A stretch of 44,087 bases of DNA, from NCBI RefSeq assembly GCF_900128525.1, contig NZ_FQTQ01000049.1, forward strand, positions 1 through 44,087. The letters are read 5' to 3'. Each line of letters starts with the position of its first letter. Position 1 is the first letter of the stretch. The notes beneath the pieces were generated by a model, which had not been told where the DNA came from, searched no databases, and saw nothing but the letters and a program-made list of their open reading frames with translations. This document shows, piece by piece, positions 17,734 through 25,121 of this stretch. The DNA comes from a methanotrophic endosymbiont of Bathymodiolus puteoserpentis (Logatchev) (GTDB lineage Bacteria; Pseudomonadota; Gammaproteobacteria; Methylococcales; Methylomonadaceae). The translations under genes and the position numbers were made by a program.

Positions 17734-18509
17734 TGCACTGCCTCCGATGCTGCAGAAACAGGTAATGTTAATAGGTCGGGTGCTGCTTCTTTGCGTGCAA
17801 TGCGCAAGCCGTAGCGTATTGCATTGCGATATTTATTGGCTAAAGGTTCCCAGCGTTTTTCAGTTTTATTCCAAAAACCAGTCTCACTTGCATCAAGGCG
17901 CTGATAATACAAAGCAATACGACCAAGACGTAAGAAGTCTACTGAGCTAATAACACCATTTAATTCAATATTGGCGCGGTAAGCTTCTATGGTATTGCCG
18001 TAATTATTTTCGATTTGATAAGCTTCAATAAGGCGACGGAACTTTTCTGCATTAGTTACGTCCGCGCGGGTCATCATGCTTTTTAAGCTGGCAATACGTT
18101 GTTGACGTTCTTTGGGTAAAAAGGGTAAATCAAGTTGGACAAATTGTTCCAGGCTAGTTTGCATATTTAAAATCAGTGGCACAATTTCTCGCTGCGTAAT
18201 TTCAATTTCTTGCAGCTGTTGTTCTAAAGAGGCTTTTTCTGCCTCCTGAGAATCGAGTAAGTCTTTTAAATACGCATTGTAAGTAAGTAAGGTTTTTGTT
18301 TTGTGTGTGATTGATCGATACTGCTCTAACATTTTACGCGTACGGTCATCTAAGGTATTAATTTTAGACTGAGATTTAACTGCACTAGTGTGCATTGCAG
18401 CTTCTGTATTTATGGCTTGCGAAAGAGGGTTGGCATTAGCAAATAGTGTACACAGGCTTAATGCCGTGGAGAGGATAATCAGTTGAAGCTTACGAGATAA
18501 AAAAAGCAT
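17730..18509 (-). CDS. DUF3450 family periplasmic protein
   Basis: The first gene of the TonB/TtpC operon. It has 259 residues, a signal peptide ending near residue 26 (LFANANP) and a long coiled coil (about 45-125, with LDSQEAEKASLEQQLQEIEITQ). DPFLPKER-like words (LPFLPKERQQRIASLKSMM) and the C-terminal GFWNKTEKRWEPL are typical of DUF3450 proteins, which regularly accompany TtpC. Its biochemical role is not known. No good Shine-Dalgarno precedes the ATG at 18507-18509. Confidence 0.86.
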   Translation of the reverse strand: MLFLSRKLQLIILSTALSLCTLFANANPLSQAINTEAAMHTSAVKSQSKINTLDDRTRKMLEQYRSITHKTKTLLTYNAYLKDLLDSQEAEKASLEQQLQEIEITQREIVPLILNMQTSLEQFVQLDLPFLPKERQQRIASLKSMMTRADVTNAEKFRRLIEAYQIENNYGNTIEAYRANIELNGVISSVDFLRLGRIALYYQRLDASETGFWNKTEKRWEPLANKYRNAIRYGLRIARKEAAPDLLTLPVSAASEAVQ

Positions 18510-18813
18510 AGACGAGGAGGGCCGCTGATAAAGAAAATTCTTGAAACTTTAGCATATTGAGAATAAAGCGCAATAGGCCATTTGACATATAAATAGAACC
18601 TGAGCAGTGTGTTTTTGTGAAATATGCTGCCCAGGTTTTGTACGAGTACAATAGTTCCAAAATAAGCTATGAAACTATAAGGCCAGTATGCTTTAAAAGC
18701 AAGCGGTCTTAAGTCGGAAATAGCTATGAAGGGTATGCTCGCACACCTTTAAACCGAAAGGTACGCATTGCGTAGCCTGTCGCAATGTTCCGCCTTAATG
18801 TATAAGCCTATAA
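18510..18813. other. 304-base intergenic region
   Basis: It lies upstream of the TonB operon and downstream of the tandem membrane-protein genes, all on the minus strand. Apart from the hairpin at 18597-18637 I see nothing: no ORF, no recognisable Fur box and no RNA gene. Confidence 0.4.
18597..18637 (-). terminator. hairpin, possible terminator of the tandem membrane genes
   Basis: AACCTGAGCAG (18597-18607) pairs with CTGCCCAGGTT (18627-18637) with one mismatch and a 19-base loop. It lies about 180 bases downstream of the first tandem gene on the minus strand, where CTATTTATAT follows. The T-tract is weak. Confidence 0.33.
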
Positions 18814-19566
18814 TTATAAGGAATCACCAATAGTGCGTTGATAAAAAGGCCATTTTTTAACATGTAAATACTGTCTTATAGGTGATTTAATAATTGATAC
18901 GCATAAGGCAATCGAAAATAAACACCAAACGGCTGCAAACTCATTTGGGTCGTCTGTTAATGCATCTGAAAGTATTGGGCCAACCAGAAGATGGAACAGA
19001 ACAAAGCGATATGAGCCATAAAGGAATGGCATGTAAAAGCCGATCCAAAGATAAACAAAGCCATGTAAGCCACCTTCAAATCCTGGTAGCCATGAGACCG
19101 GCGGTGACATAATGTCATTTAACGGTATCTGCCATGCAATATGCCATGCGCCAGAAGTTGAGCATATTTGTGTGCCACAAACTGCTTCGGTACCAATAAC
19201 GCACAGTCCGGCCCATGCAAATGGCATCATTTTAACAATCATTGCCAATGCAGCAACTGCACACAAAGTATATACTGTCGTCCTGATTTTTAACTTAACG
19301 CTTTCAGGGATAAAGTACATTGCCACCATATTAATGAAAAAGGGTTGAAATGCAATGTGTAGATAACCAAAGAGCGTCAGTACCTGGTTGGTGGGCGAGT
19401 TACATTCATCAATATAAACATAAGTGGCAGCTTGTAATAATTCCATTAACGCAAAAAAAGTTAATGGAATCCAAAGTTCTTTGGACTCTCTTTTAGAGGC
19501 AACATAGACAGCTGTTCCTAGTCCAATTGTTGCTAAAACTGCGGATGCTTCTCCACTCCAACACAT
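18814..19566 (-). CDS. MCWS membrane protein, copy 1 (DUF5765-like)
   Basis: A 250-residue integral membrane protein with about seven hydrophobic segments. It starts MCWSGEAS and has conserved Cys and His residues at C2, C55, H70 (HIAFQP), C122, C130, C135 (CGTQIC), H142 (WHIAW), H168, H192 and C215 (WCLFS). From memory this resembles DUF5765, whose members start MCWS; function unknown. I use the ATG at 19564-19566 because GAGG lies seven bases upstream and the length then equals copy 2; a TTG start four codons earlier is unsupported. My hand alignment gives 206 of 250 identical residues with copy 2. The Cys/His pattern suggests metal, haem or redox chemistry, by inference only. Confidence 0.78.
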   Translation of the reverse strand: MCWSGEASAVLATIGLGTAVYVASKRESKELWIPLTFFALMELLQAATYVYIDECNSPTNQVLTLFGYLHIAFQPFFINMVAMYFIPESVKLKIRTTVYTLCAVAALAMIVKMMPFAWAGLCVIGTEAVCGTQICSTSGAWHIAWQIPLNDIMSPPVSWLPGFEGGLHGFVYLWIGFYMPFLYGSYRFVLFHLLVGPILSDALTDDPNEFAAVWCLFSIALCVSIIKSPIRQYLHVKKWPFYQRTIGDSL

Positions 19567-19600
19567 ACCAAACCTCAAATAAATTATTTCTTTAAAAGCG

Positions 19601-19647
19601 AAAGGCTGAGTACTGTCAAACGATTGCTTTGACTTGCTCAGCCCTTT
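19601..19647 (-). promoter_or_regulatory. strong nested hairpin between the two MCWS genes
   Basis: AAAGGCTGAG (19601-19610) pairs with CTCAGCC-C-TTT (19637-19647) and encloses a second perfect stem, GTCAAA (19615-19620) with TTTGAC (19628-19633). It begins 50 bases after the stop of the upstream copy and ends about 35 bases before the start of the downstream copy. It could attenuate transcription into copy 1 or act as an RNA processing or stability element. Confidence 0.6.
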
Positions 19648-19696
19648 AGAGAACTATTAAGTTTTACCTAATAGCTTTGTACTATGCTTACGTAAG

Positions 19697-20449
19697 CTAT
19701 AAAGCATCACCGACTGTACGTTGATAGTAAGGCCATTTTTTTACATGTAAATATTTTCTGATGGGTGATTTAATAACTGAAACGCATAAAGCAATAGAAA
19801 ATAAGCACCAAACCGCTGAAAATTCATTAGGATCATCAGTTGTTAAATCGGCAATCATAGGGCCGATTAAGTAATGAAAGCCAACAAAGCGCCATGACCC
19901 ATAAATAAGGGGTAAATAAAATGCTATTAAAATATAGACAAATCCATGTAAGCCCCATTCAAATCCAGGTAGCCAGGAAACAGGTGCGGACATAATGCCA
20001 TTTAGTGGCATTTGCCAAGCAATATGCCATGCGCCTGAAACGGAGCAAATTTGCTCGCCACAGAAACCTTCTTGACCAATATTACATAAACCTGCCCATG
20101 CGAAAGGGAACATTTTTACAATCATTGCTAAAGCGGCAACGGCGCATAAAGTATAAACTGTGGTTCTTATTTTTAGTTTGACGCTCTCGGGGATAAAATA
20201 CATTGCCACCATATTGACAAAGAACGGCTGAAAGGCTATATGAAGATAGCCAAATAGTGTCAGTATCTGATTTTGCGGGGAACTACAGTCGTCAATGTAG
20301 ACATAAGTCGCTGCTTGTAACAGTTCCATTAATGCAAAATAGGTTAATGGAATCCATAATTCCTTAGACTCCCCTTTTAGTGCAACATAAGTTGCTGTTG
20401 CCAGTCCAACAGTAGCTAAAACCCCAGACGCTTCCCCACTCCAACACAT
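19697..20449 (-). CDS. MCWS membrane protein, copy 2 (DUF5765-like)
   Basis: The promoter-proximal member of the tandem pair, 250 residues, with the same Cys and His positions as copy 1 (C2, C55, H70, C122, C130, C135, H142, H168, H192, C215). All ten are unchanged between the copies, while differences gather in residues 151-200. Hydrophobic segments lie near 10-25, 33-52, 62-85, 98-116, 166-186, 188-203 and 212-228. The cysteine-rich loop 120-136 with WHIAW next to it is the most likely ligand-binding part. GAGGGG nine bases before the ATG supports the start. I recognise no transporter or enzyme family. Neighbouring genes (gltA, TonB operon) give no functional clue. Confidence 0.78.
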   Translation of the reverse strand: MCWSGEASGVLATVGLATATYVALKGESKELWIPLTYFALMELLQAATYVYIDDCSSPQNQILTLFGYLHIAFQPFFVNMVAMYFIPESVKLKIRTTVYTLCAVAALAMIVKMFPFAWAGLCNIGQEGFCGEQICSVSGAWHIAWQMPLNGIMSAPVSWLPGFEWGLHGFVYILIAFYLPLIYGSWRFVGFHYLIGPMIADLTTDDPNEFSAVWCLFSIALCVSVIKSPIRKYLHVKKWPYYQRTVGDAL

Positions 20450-20498
20450 ATCTAAAGACCCCTCGTAAAATATTATTATTTTTTTGTAAAACTTATTA

Positions 20499-20504
20499 AT
20501 TATA
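20499..20504 (-). promoter_or_regulatory. -10 element TATAAT upstream of the MCWS pair
   Basis: On the minus strand a perfect TATAAT lies about 50 bases before the start codon at 20449. A TTGACT is present but only 13 bases upstream; at the 17-base position the hexamer is AGTTTT, a weak match. The promoter may need an activator. Confidence 0.4.
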
Positions 20505-20596
20505 CCTTATTCTATCGAGTCAAAACTTATATTGTTGTGCTATTTTAGAGCATTGGGGTTTTCTTGGGTAAGGAGTGCTTAAGAAAGGGTAGGCAT

Positions 20597-20625
20597 AAAA
20601 AAAGCAGCTATAAGCTGCTTTTTTT
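20597..20625. terminator. gltA: bidirectional rho-independent terminator after gltA
   Basis: A run of seven A and GCAGC (20597-20608), loop TATAA (20609-20613), then GCTGC and seven T (20614-20625). On the minus strand it lies 11 bases after the gltA stop and reads as a hairpin followed by T7. Confidence 0.85.
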
Positions 20626-20636
20626 AAGGATAAGAG

Positions 20637-21941
20637 TTATTCTTTTTGCGGCTCAAAATTACGAAATTCTTTGCCAGTATAAACTTGCCTTGGCCGGCCA
20701 ATTCGCTGTCCGGGTTCTGCCATCATTTCTAGCCAGTGAGATACCCACCCAGATGTACGGGCAATGGTAAACATTACTGTAAACATATCAACCGGAATAT
20801 TTAAGGCTTTATAAATAATGCCTGAATAGAAATCGACATTCGGGTAGAGTTTTTTCTCGACAAAGTACTCATCTTTTAATGCGTACTCTTCCAGAGCTAA
20901 GGCAAGTTCAAATAGTGGATCATTGCCCGGCAGTTGTTCAAGAACTTCATAACACGCTTTGCGAATAATGGTGGCTCGAGGATCAAAGTTTTTATAAACG
21001 CGATGTCCGAAACCCATTAAACGGAAAGGGTCGCTTTTATCTTTAGCTTTTGCTATGTACTCAGGAATCCGATCGACTGAACCGATTTCTTCTAGCATGC
21101 TTAATACAGCTTCGTTAGCACCGCCATGAGCCGGCCCCCAGAGAGCGCCAATGCCTGCCGCAATGCAGGCATAAGGGTTAGCGCCTGTGCTACTCGCTAA
21201 GCGCACAGTAGAGGTGCTAGCATTTTGTTCGTGATCTGCATGTAAGATAAATAAAAGGTTCAATGCCTTAACAGCAATGGGGCTAATATAGTTATCTTTG
21301 TCAATATACTTCTGTGAGGGCAGGGAAAACATCATATTAAGGAAGTTTTCGCAATAACTCAGGTCGGCACGCGGATAAACAAAAGGAAAACCAATCGAGT
21401 GACGGTGACAAGCAGCAGCAATAACTGGCATTTTTGCCAGCATGCGCATTGCTGATATACGACGATGCTCAGGATCGTCCATATTTAATTCACTATGATA
21501 AAAAGCAGATAAAGAGCCAACAATTCCAACCATCATAGCCATTGGGTGGGCATCATAATGGAAACCATCAATAAAGTTACGCATTGCTTCATGAAGCATC
21601 GCGTGCTGCCCAATTTCGTGTTCAAATTCTGCTTGTTCAGTTTTGTTTCCTAACTCGCCATTCATTAATAAATAGGCGACTTCAAGAAAGGAACAGCTTT
21701 CAGCTAATTGGTCTATAGGGTAGCCCCTATACAATAAGACACCTTGCTCGCCGTCAATGTAGGTAATTGCACTTTTGCAACTCGCTGTTGACATAAAGCC
21801 GGGATCAAATGTAAATAGGCCCATTTTCTTATTTAGCGTGCTTACATCAACAACAGGCGTACCAATAGTTCCCCTAAGTAAAGGAAAATCAGCTTCCTTG
21901 CCTGTGGAGTTATCTTTTATGGTGAATGTGTCTTGTGTCAT
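20637..21941 (-). CDS. gltA: citrate synthase, type II
   Basis: GltA condenses oxaloacetate and acetyl-CoA to citrate, entry step of the TCA cycle. The 434 residues fit the hexameric type II enzyme of gammaproteobacteria (E. coli 427). It begins with the N-terminal beta domain typical of that group ([15 protein letters not shown], then [20 protein letters not shown]). The active-site histidines lie in [11 protein letters not shown] and [12 protein letters not shown], and the catalytic aspartate region follows [20 protein letters not shown] lies before the ATG. It follows rpmE by 42 bases on the same strand and ends at a strong terminator, so the two may share a transcript. NADH inhibition is expected for this type but not visible. 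Confidence 0.97.
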   Translation of the reverse strand: MTQDTFTIKDNSTGKEADFPLLRGTIGTPVVDVSTLNKKMGLFTFDPGFMSTASCKSAITYIDGEQGVLLYRGYPIDQLAESCSFLEVAYLLMNGELGNKTEQAEFEHEIGQHAMLHEAMRNFIDGFHYDAHPMAMMVGIVGSLSAFYHSELNMDDPEHRRISAMRMLAKMPVIAAACHRHSIGFPFVYPRADLSYCENFLNMMFSLPSQKYIDKDNYISPIAVKALNLLFILHADHEQNASTSTVRLASSTGANPYACIAAGIGALWGPAHGGANEAVLSMLEEIGSVDRIPEYIAKAKDKSDPFRLMGFGHRVYKNFDPRATIIRKACYEVLEQLPGNDPLFELALALEEYALKDEYFVEKKLYPNVDFYSGIIYKALNIPVDMFTVMFTIARTSGWVSHWLEMMAEPGQRIGRPRQVYTGKEFRNFEPQKE

Positions 21942-21983
21942 TGATTATTTCCTGATGCTTGATTGTGCAACAAAGAATATAGC

Positions 21984-22184
21984 TTATTTGCTATAACGCT
22001 TACGGAATTTATCTACACGACCAGCAGTATCAACTACGCGTTGTTTTCCCGTATAGAATGGGTGGCAAGCAGAACATATCTCAATATGTAAATCTTTACC
22101 TAATACTGAGCCTGTTAAAAACTCGTTACCACAACCGCAAGTAACAGTGATTTGTTTATATTCTGGGTGGATTTCTGGTTTCAT
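21984..22184 (-). CDS. rpmE: 50S ribosomal protein L31, zinc-binding type
   Basis: L31 bridges the large and small ribosomal subunits. I start it at the ATG 22182-22184 (MKPEIHPEY), which has AAAGG six bases upstream and gives 66 residues; a longer reading to 22223 would add 13 unlikely residues. The zinc ligands of the C+ form are C16 and C18 (CGCG) and C37 and C40 (CSAC). The C+ form is the one replaced by a zinc-free paralogue during zinc starvation in bacteria that have both; no paralogue is in this window. Confidence 0.96.
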   Translation of the reverse strand: MKPEIHPEYKQITVTCGCGNEFLTGSVLGKDLHIEICSACHPFYTGKQRVVDTAGRVDKFRKRYSK

Positions 22185-22236
22185 AATGACCTTTAATACG
22201 TCTAAAATTCGACTAATATACAATTTTGAACAGAGT

Positions 22237-22265
22237 ATAATACTTCTTTAATAAAGTATCTGCAA
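22237..22265 (-). promoter_or_regulatory. rpmE: sigma-70 promoter of rpmE
   Basis: On the minus strand TTGCAG (22260-22265) and TATTAT (22237-22242) are separated by exactly 17 bases. The start codon at 22184 lies about 45 bases downstream of the expected transcription start. Confidence 0.58.
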
Positions 22266-22450
22266 GAGATGAATGCTTTTATCTGAATAGTAACACGTAT
22301 TAAACGAGTTATTCCCAATTTTTGAAAAATTAGTGACTGTAATGCAGGTATTTATTTACGAATAGTGAGGTGCTGTTTAATTTAATTTCTGAGATTTGTT
22401 AAGTTGTTCTAAGTTTAAGTTAATAACCATCATTACTTGTCGTCAGATCC

Positions 22451-22478
22451 TTGACTATATGTAAAAATAAACTAATAT
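22451..22478 (+). promoter_or_regulatory. sigma-70 promoter of the VCBS-domain gene
   Basis: TTGACT (22451-22456) and TAATAT (22473-22478) with a 16-base spacer. The ATG at 22517 with AAGGA upstream fits a leader of about 30 bases. Confidence 0.45.
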
Positions 22479-22516
22479 CAAAACATTAGCATCTCTACTT
22501 AATTAAGGATCTTTCT

Positions 22517-24148
22517 ATGGTACCTAAAAGAAATATTGTGGCATACAGTGTTCTTCTTTTTCTGCTCTCACCCCCAGCCTTTTCGAAGTTGTTTGATCTT
22601 GGTCGAGGTAATAATGGAAATGCGTCGCCTGCAGTAATAGAGACACCGACTTCACCTGATGTAAAAGAAACACCGGCCCCTCTTATTGCAAAAGAAGATT
22701 TTGCGACCATCGTTGCAAATAAAGAGCCTGAAGTCACAGGAAACGTTTTAGATAACGATAGTAATGGGGATTTTGCAACATTGACTAGCTCCGTTGTAGG
22801 TAAGTATGGCTATATTATTTTTAATAATGATGGTAGCTTTTCTTATGCACTTGATAGTAACTCTCCTGAGGTTATTGCTTTAAAAGCGAGAGAGCTTGTT
22901 AGCGACCGGTTTACTTATAGCTATTCTGATAAGCTTGGTAATAGCGTTTCTTCGGCTTTAAATGTGAGGATTATTGGTAATCCAGTTGACGGTAGTGGTA
23001 ATACTATATTTAAGCAACCAGAAAATTCTCCTTTTGATAATGTTGATATAGAATTTAATAACCGGTCTGCACAGGCGACACCACTAAATTCTGCGCTAAA
23101 TATTAAAGGCCACTTATACAAATCGAGTGATAAAGATTGGTATAAAATACCGAGCAATGGCAATGAATCATTGATTTTTGAAGTTTGTCCGCAAGGCAGT
23201 AGCTGTTTTGGGCAAAAAAGTTGGGTTTTATATATTTTTGATAGTAGCCTGTTGACTACGGCTATGGAAGAAAGGGTTTATCAATTTAGTCGTTGGCTTG
23301 ATGAGACTGGAACTACTGAGGATTTGTCAGGGAATACAATAATAAGCTCAGGGGCTGGAATATCTAACCATATGTATTTGGCTTATAGGAAAGGTTTCTT
23401 TGATGGCGCTCTTATTGGTGTTGTGGATCCATGTTTTGGTAGTTTAAATACTGTCGAAGTGGGCTTACCAGTCAACCCGAATAATGCAGATGGTACGCCT
23501 GTTCTAGATAATGCTGGTAATCCTCTTAAGCCCCAAGATTATCTTATTGCGATTTCATCGCCTTTAAAAGGTGATGGAGTGGGTGATTGTGGTGTGGGTG
23601 ATGTGGTGCTGAATAAAGCAGGTCGTTCAGCATTAGGGTCGGAGGCGCCAACCATTAAAGATAATGGTGATGGTACATTTAGCACTATTCCTGGTAAAGC
23701 AAAAACATATACAACCACAGAAGAATATATTGTCGTTGCACCTAATAGTGATGACCAGTACACTATAAAAGTAACAAGTACAGGAAGAAACCCTTTGTTA
23801 TCAGCAGAAGCACAAAAATCATCTTCTGCGCTGAGTACTGCTGGTCGGACATTGAAAATACCCAAAATACGCATAGGCGAGCAGCTTTTTAGTGCTAATT
23901 TAGAATTAAGGTCTAGCGTAGCGGGGCAACCTTTGCTCTTTTCCGTTGCGGATATTGCGGCATTAGGTGCGGATGCGATTGCCGATGCATTTCAGGCAAC
24001 TTATAACCCTAGTAATCAACAAGTTGTTTTCCCCCGGGTGACGGTGAGTGATACGGGTGATGCTTATTCGGTTATTTTACAGTACCATGTCGCAACTGCT
24101 AATACAGCCGCTTGGTTAGAGGTTGTTCAAGCAACGCTAATCCAGTAA
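22517..24148 (+). CDS. exported protein with one VCBS domain
   Basis: A 543-residue secreted or surface protein. The signal peptide ends near residue 23 (SPPAFS|K). Residues about 55-155 form one VCBS/Ig-like domain: NVLDNDSNGD, then GYIIFNNDGSFSYALD, DRFTYSYSD and a closing strand. Residues about 185-300 include SALNIKGHLYKSSDKDWYKI, which resembles a PPC-type beta domain, with cysteines in CPQGSSCFG. The C-terminal 100 residues (from KIPKIRIGEQLFSANLEL) recur in other exported proteins of this lineage, by impression. AAGGA precedes the ATG. Most VCBS proteins have many repeats and an export signal for type I secretion; here there is one domain and a Sec signal, so the role is open, perhaps adhesion or matrix binding. 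Confidence 0.65.
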   Translation: MVPKRNIVAYSVLLFLLSPPAFSKLFDLGRGNNGNASPAVIETPTSPDVKETPAPLIAKEDFATIVANKEPEVTGNVLDNDSNGDFATLTSSVVGKYGYIIFNNDGSFSYALDSNSPEVIALKARELVSDRFTYSYSDKLGNSVSSALNVRIIGNPVDGSGNTIFKQPENSPFDNVDIEFNNRSAQATPLNSALNIKGHLYKSSDKDWYKIPSNGNESLIFEVCPQGSSCFGQKSWVLYIFDSSLLTTAMEERVYQFSRWLDETGTTEDLSGNTIISSGAGISNHMYLAYRKGFFDGALIGVVDPCFGSLNTVEVGLPVNPNNADGTPVLDNAGNPLKPQDYLIAISSPLKGDGVGDCGVGDVVLNKAGRSALGSEAPTIKDNGDGTFSTIPGKAKTYTTTEEYIVVAPNSDDQYTIKVTSTGRNPLLSAEAQKSSSALSTAGRTLKIPKIRIGEQLFSANLELRSSVAGQPLLFSVADIAALGADAIADAFQATYNPSNQQVVFPRVTVSDTGDAYSVILQYHVATANTAAWLEVVQATLIQ

Positions 24149-24208
24149 TCTCTCTTTTTGCCACTTGTGCTCAAGTTAAGCAACTTGAGCGCATTTTCTA
24201 TTTTTCTT

Positions 24209-24982
24209 ATGCGTATCATTACCGTCAACACCAATGGCATACGTGCCGCAGAACGTAAAGGTTTTTTCTCTTGGCTCGCCAAGCAAAACGCAGATTTTGT
24301 TTGTATTCAAGAAACTAAAGCACAACCAGATCAGCTGACCGCAGATGTATTTCATCCAGAAGGCTATTATTGCTATTATCATAGTGCACAGAAAAAAGGC
24401 TACAGCGGGGTTGCTATTTACACTAAGCATAAGCCTGATAAAGTGATTGAAGGCATGGGATTTGATGATATTGACAGCGAAGGTCGCTACCTGGAAGTAC
24501 AAATCGGCAATCTGAGCGTTATCTCTTTATATCTCCCTTCTGGCACCTCTAAAGAAGAGCGGCAGGTCTTTAAATACGATGTGATGGATCGTCTTTTGCG
24601 GTATTTGCAGGCGCGTATTAACGATGGGCGTGACTATATTATCTGTGGGGATTGGAATATAGCGCATAAAGAAATAGATTTAAAAAATTGGAAAGCGAAC
24701 CAGAAAAATTCGGGTTTTTTACCTGAGGAACGCGCTTGGATGACGCAATTATTTGAGCAGGAGCCCTGGTATGATGCTTTTAGGTTGGTCAATCAAGAGC
24801 CCGAACAGTACACTTGGTGGTCAAATCGTGGTCAGGCTTGGGCTAAAAATGTTGGTTGGCGGATTGACTATCATGTAATTAGTGAGCAGCTTAAAGATAA
24901 AGTTTTACGTACTTCTATTTATAAAGATGAACGCTTTTCTGATCATGCGCCTTTGATTGTGGATTATGATTATGCTTTGTAA
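24209..24982 (+). CDS. xthA: exodeoxyribonuclease III / AP endonuclease
   Basis: A 257-residue metal-dependent nuclease of the Xth/ExoA family that cuts abasic sites and trims 3' blocks in base-excision repair. Family landmarks: MRIITVNTNGIRAAERKG at the start (Asn active-site region), CIQETKA with the metal-binding glutamate, CGDWNIAHKEIDLKNWK with the catalytic Asp-Asn pair, and the C-terminal SDHAPLIVDY with the catalytic Asp-His. I choose the ATG at 24209: the longer reading starts at a TTG (24158) and adds 17 hydrophobic residues absent from the family. No clear Shine-Dalgarno is seen. It follows the VCBS gene by 60 bases. Confidence 0.93.
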   Translation: MRIITVNTNGIRAAERKGFFSWLAKQNADFVCIQETKAQPDQLTADVFHPEGYYCYYHSAQKKGYSGVAIYTKHKPDKVIEGMGFDDIDSEGRYLEVQIGNLSVISLYLPSGTSKEERQVFKYDVMDRLLRYLQARINDGRDYIICGDWNIAHKEIDLKNWKANQKNSGFLPEERAWMTQLFEQEPWYDAFRLVNQEPEQYTWWSNRGQAWAKNVGWRIDYHVISEQLKDKVLRTSIYKDERFSDHAPLIVDYDYAL

Positions 24983-25033
24983 TTAAGGGGTGCGCATAAA
25001 ATAAGGCTGGTGCTTTAGTGGTGGCTTATAAAT

Positions 25034-25103
25034 GTAGTAGGGCGTGGCTTCAGCCCGCCTTTAGAGTAGGGGCATGGCATTAGCGGGCTAAAGCCTCTCT
25101 CAC
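25034..25103. repeat. REP-like doublet between convergent genes
   Basis: A left unit GGGCGTGGCTTCAGCCCGC (25040-25058) and a right unit in opposite orientation, GCGGGCTAAAGCCTCTCTCA (25083-25102), separated by about 24 bases. The core GGCTTnAGCC is shared with the repeats at 7724-7792 and 10318. It lies between the ends of xthA and the AmpG-like gene, where it could end or protect both mRNAs. Confidence 0.6.
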
Positions 25104-25121
25104 AAAAAATTACCTCTCGTT

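Larger units (their letters stand above)
22185..22516. other. 332-base divergent intergenic region
   Basis: It lies between rpmE (minus) and the VCBS-domain gene (plus). It holds one good promoter for each side (22237-22265 and 22451-22478). The middle, about 22270-22440, shows no ORF, hairpin or RNA gene that I can support. Confidence 0.45.

Noticed and set aside
24158-24208. Longer xthA reading from a TTG
   Set aside because: The extra 17 residues are absent from the family, which begins at MRIITVN.
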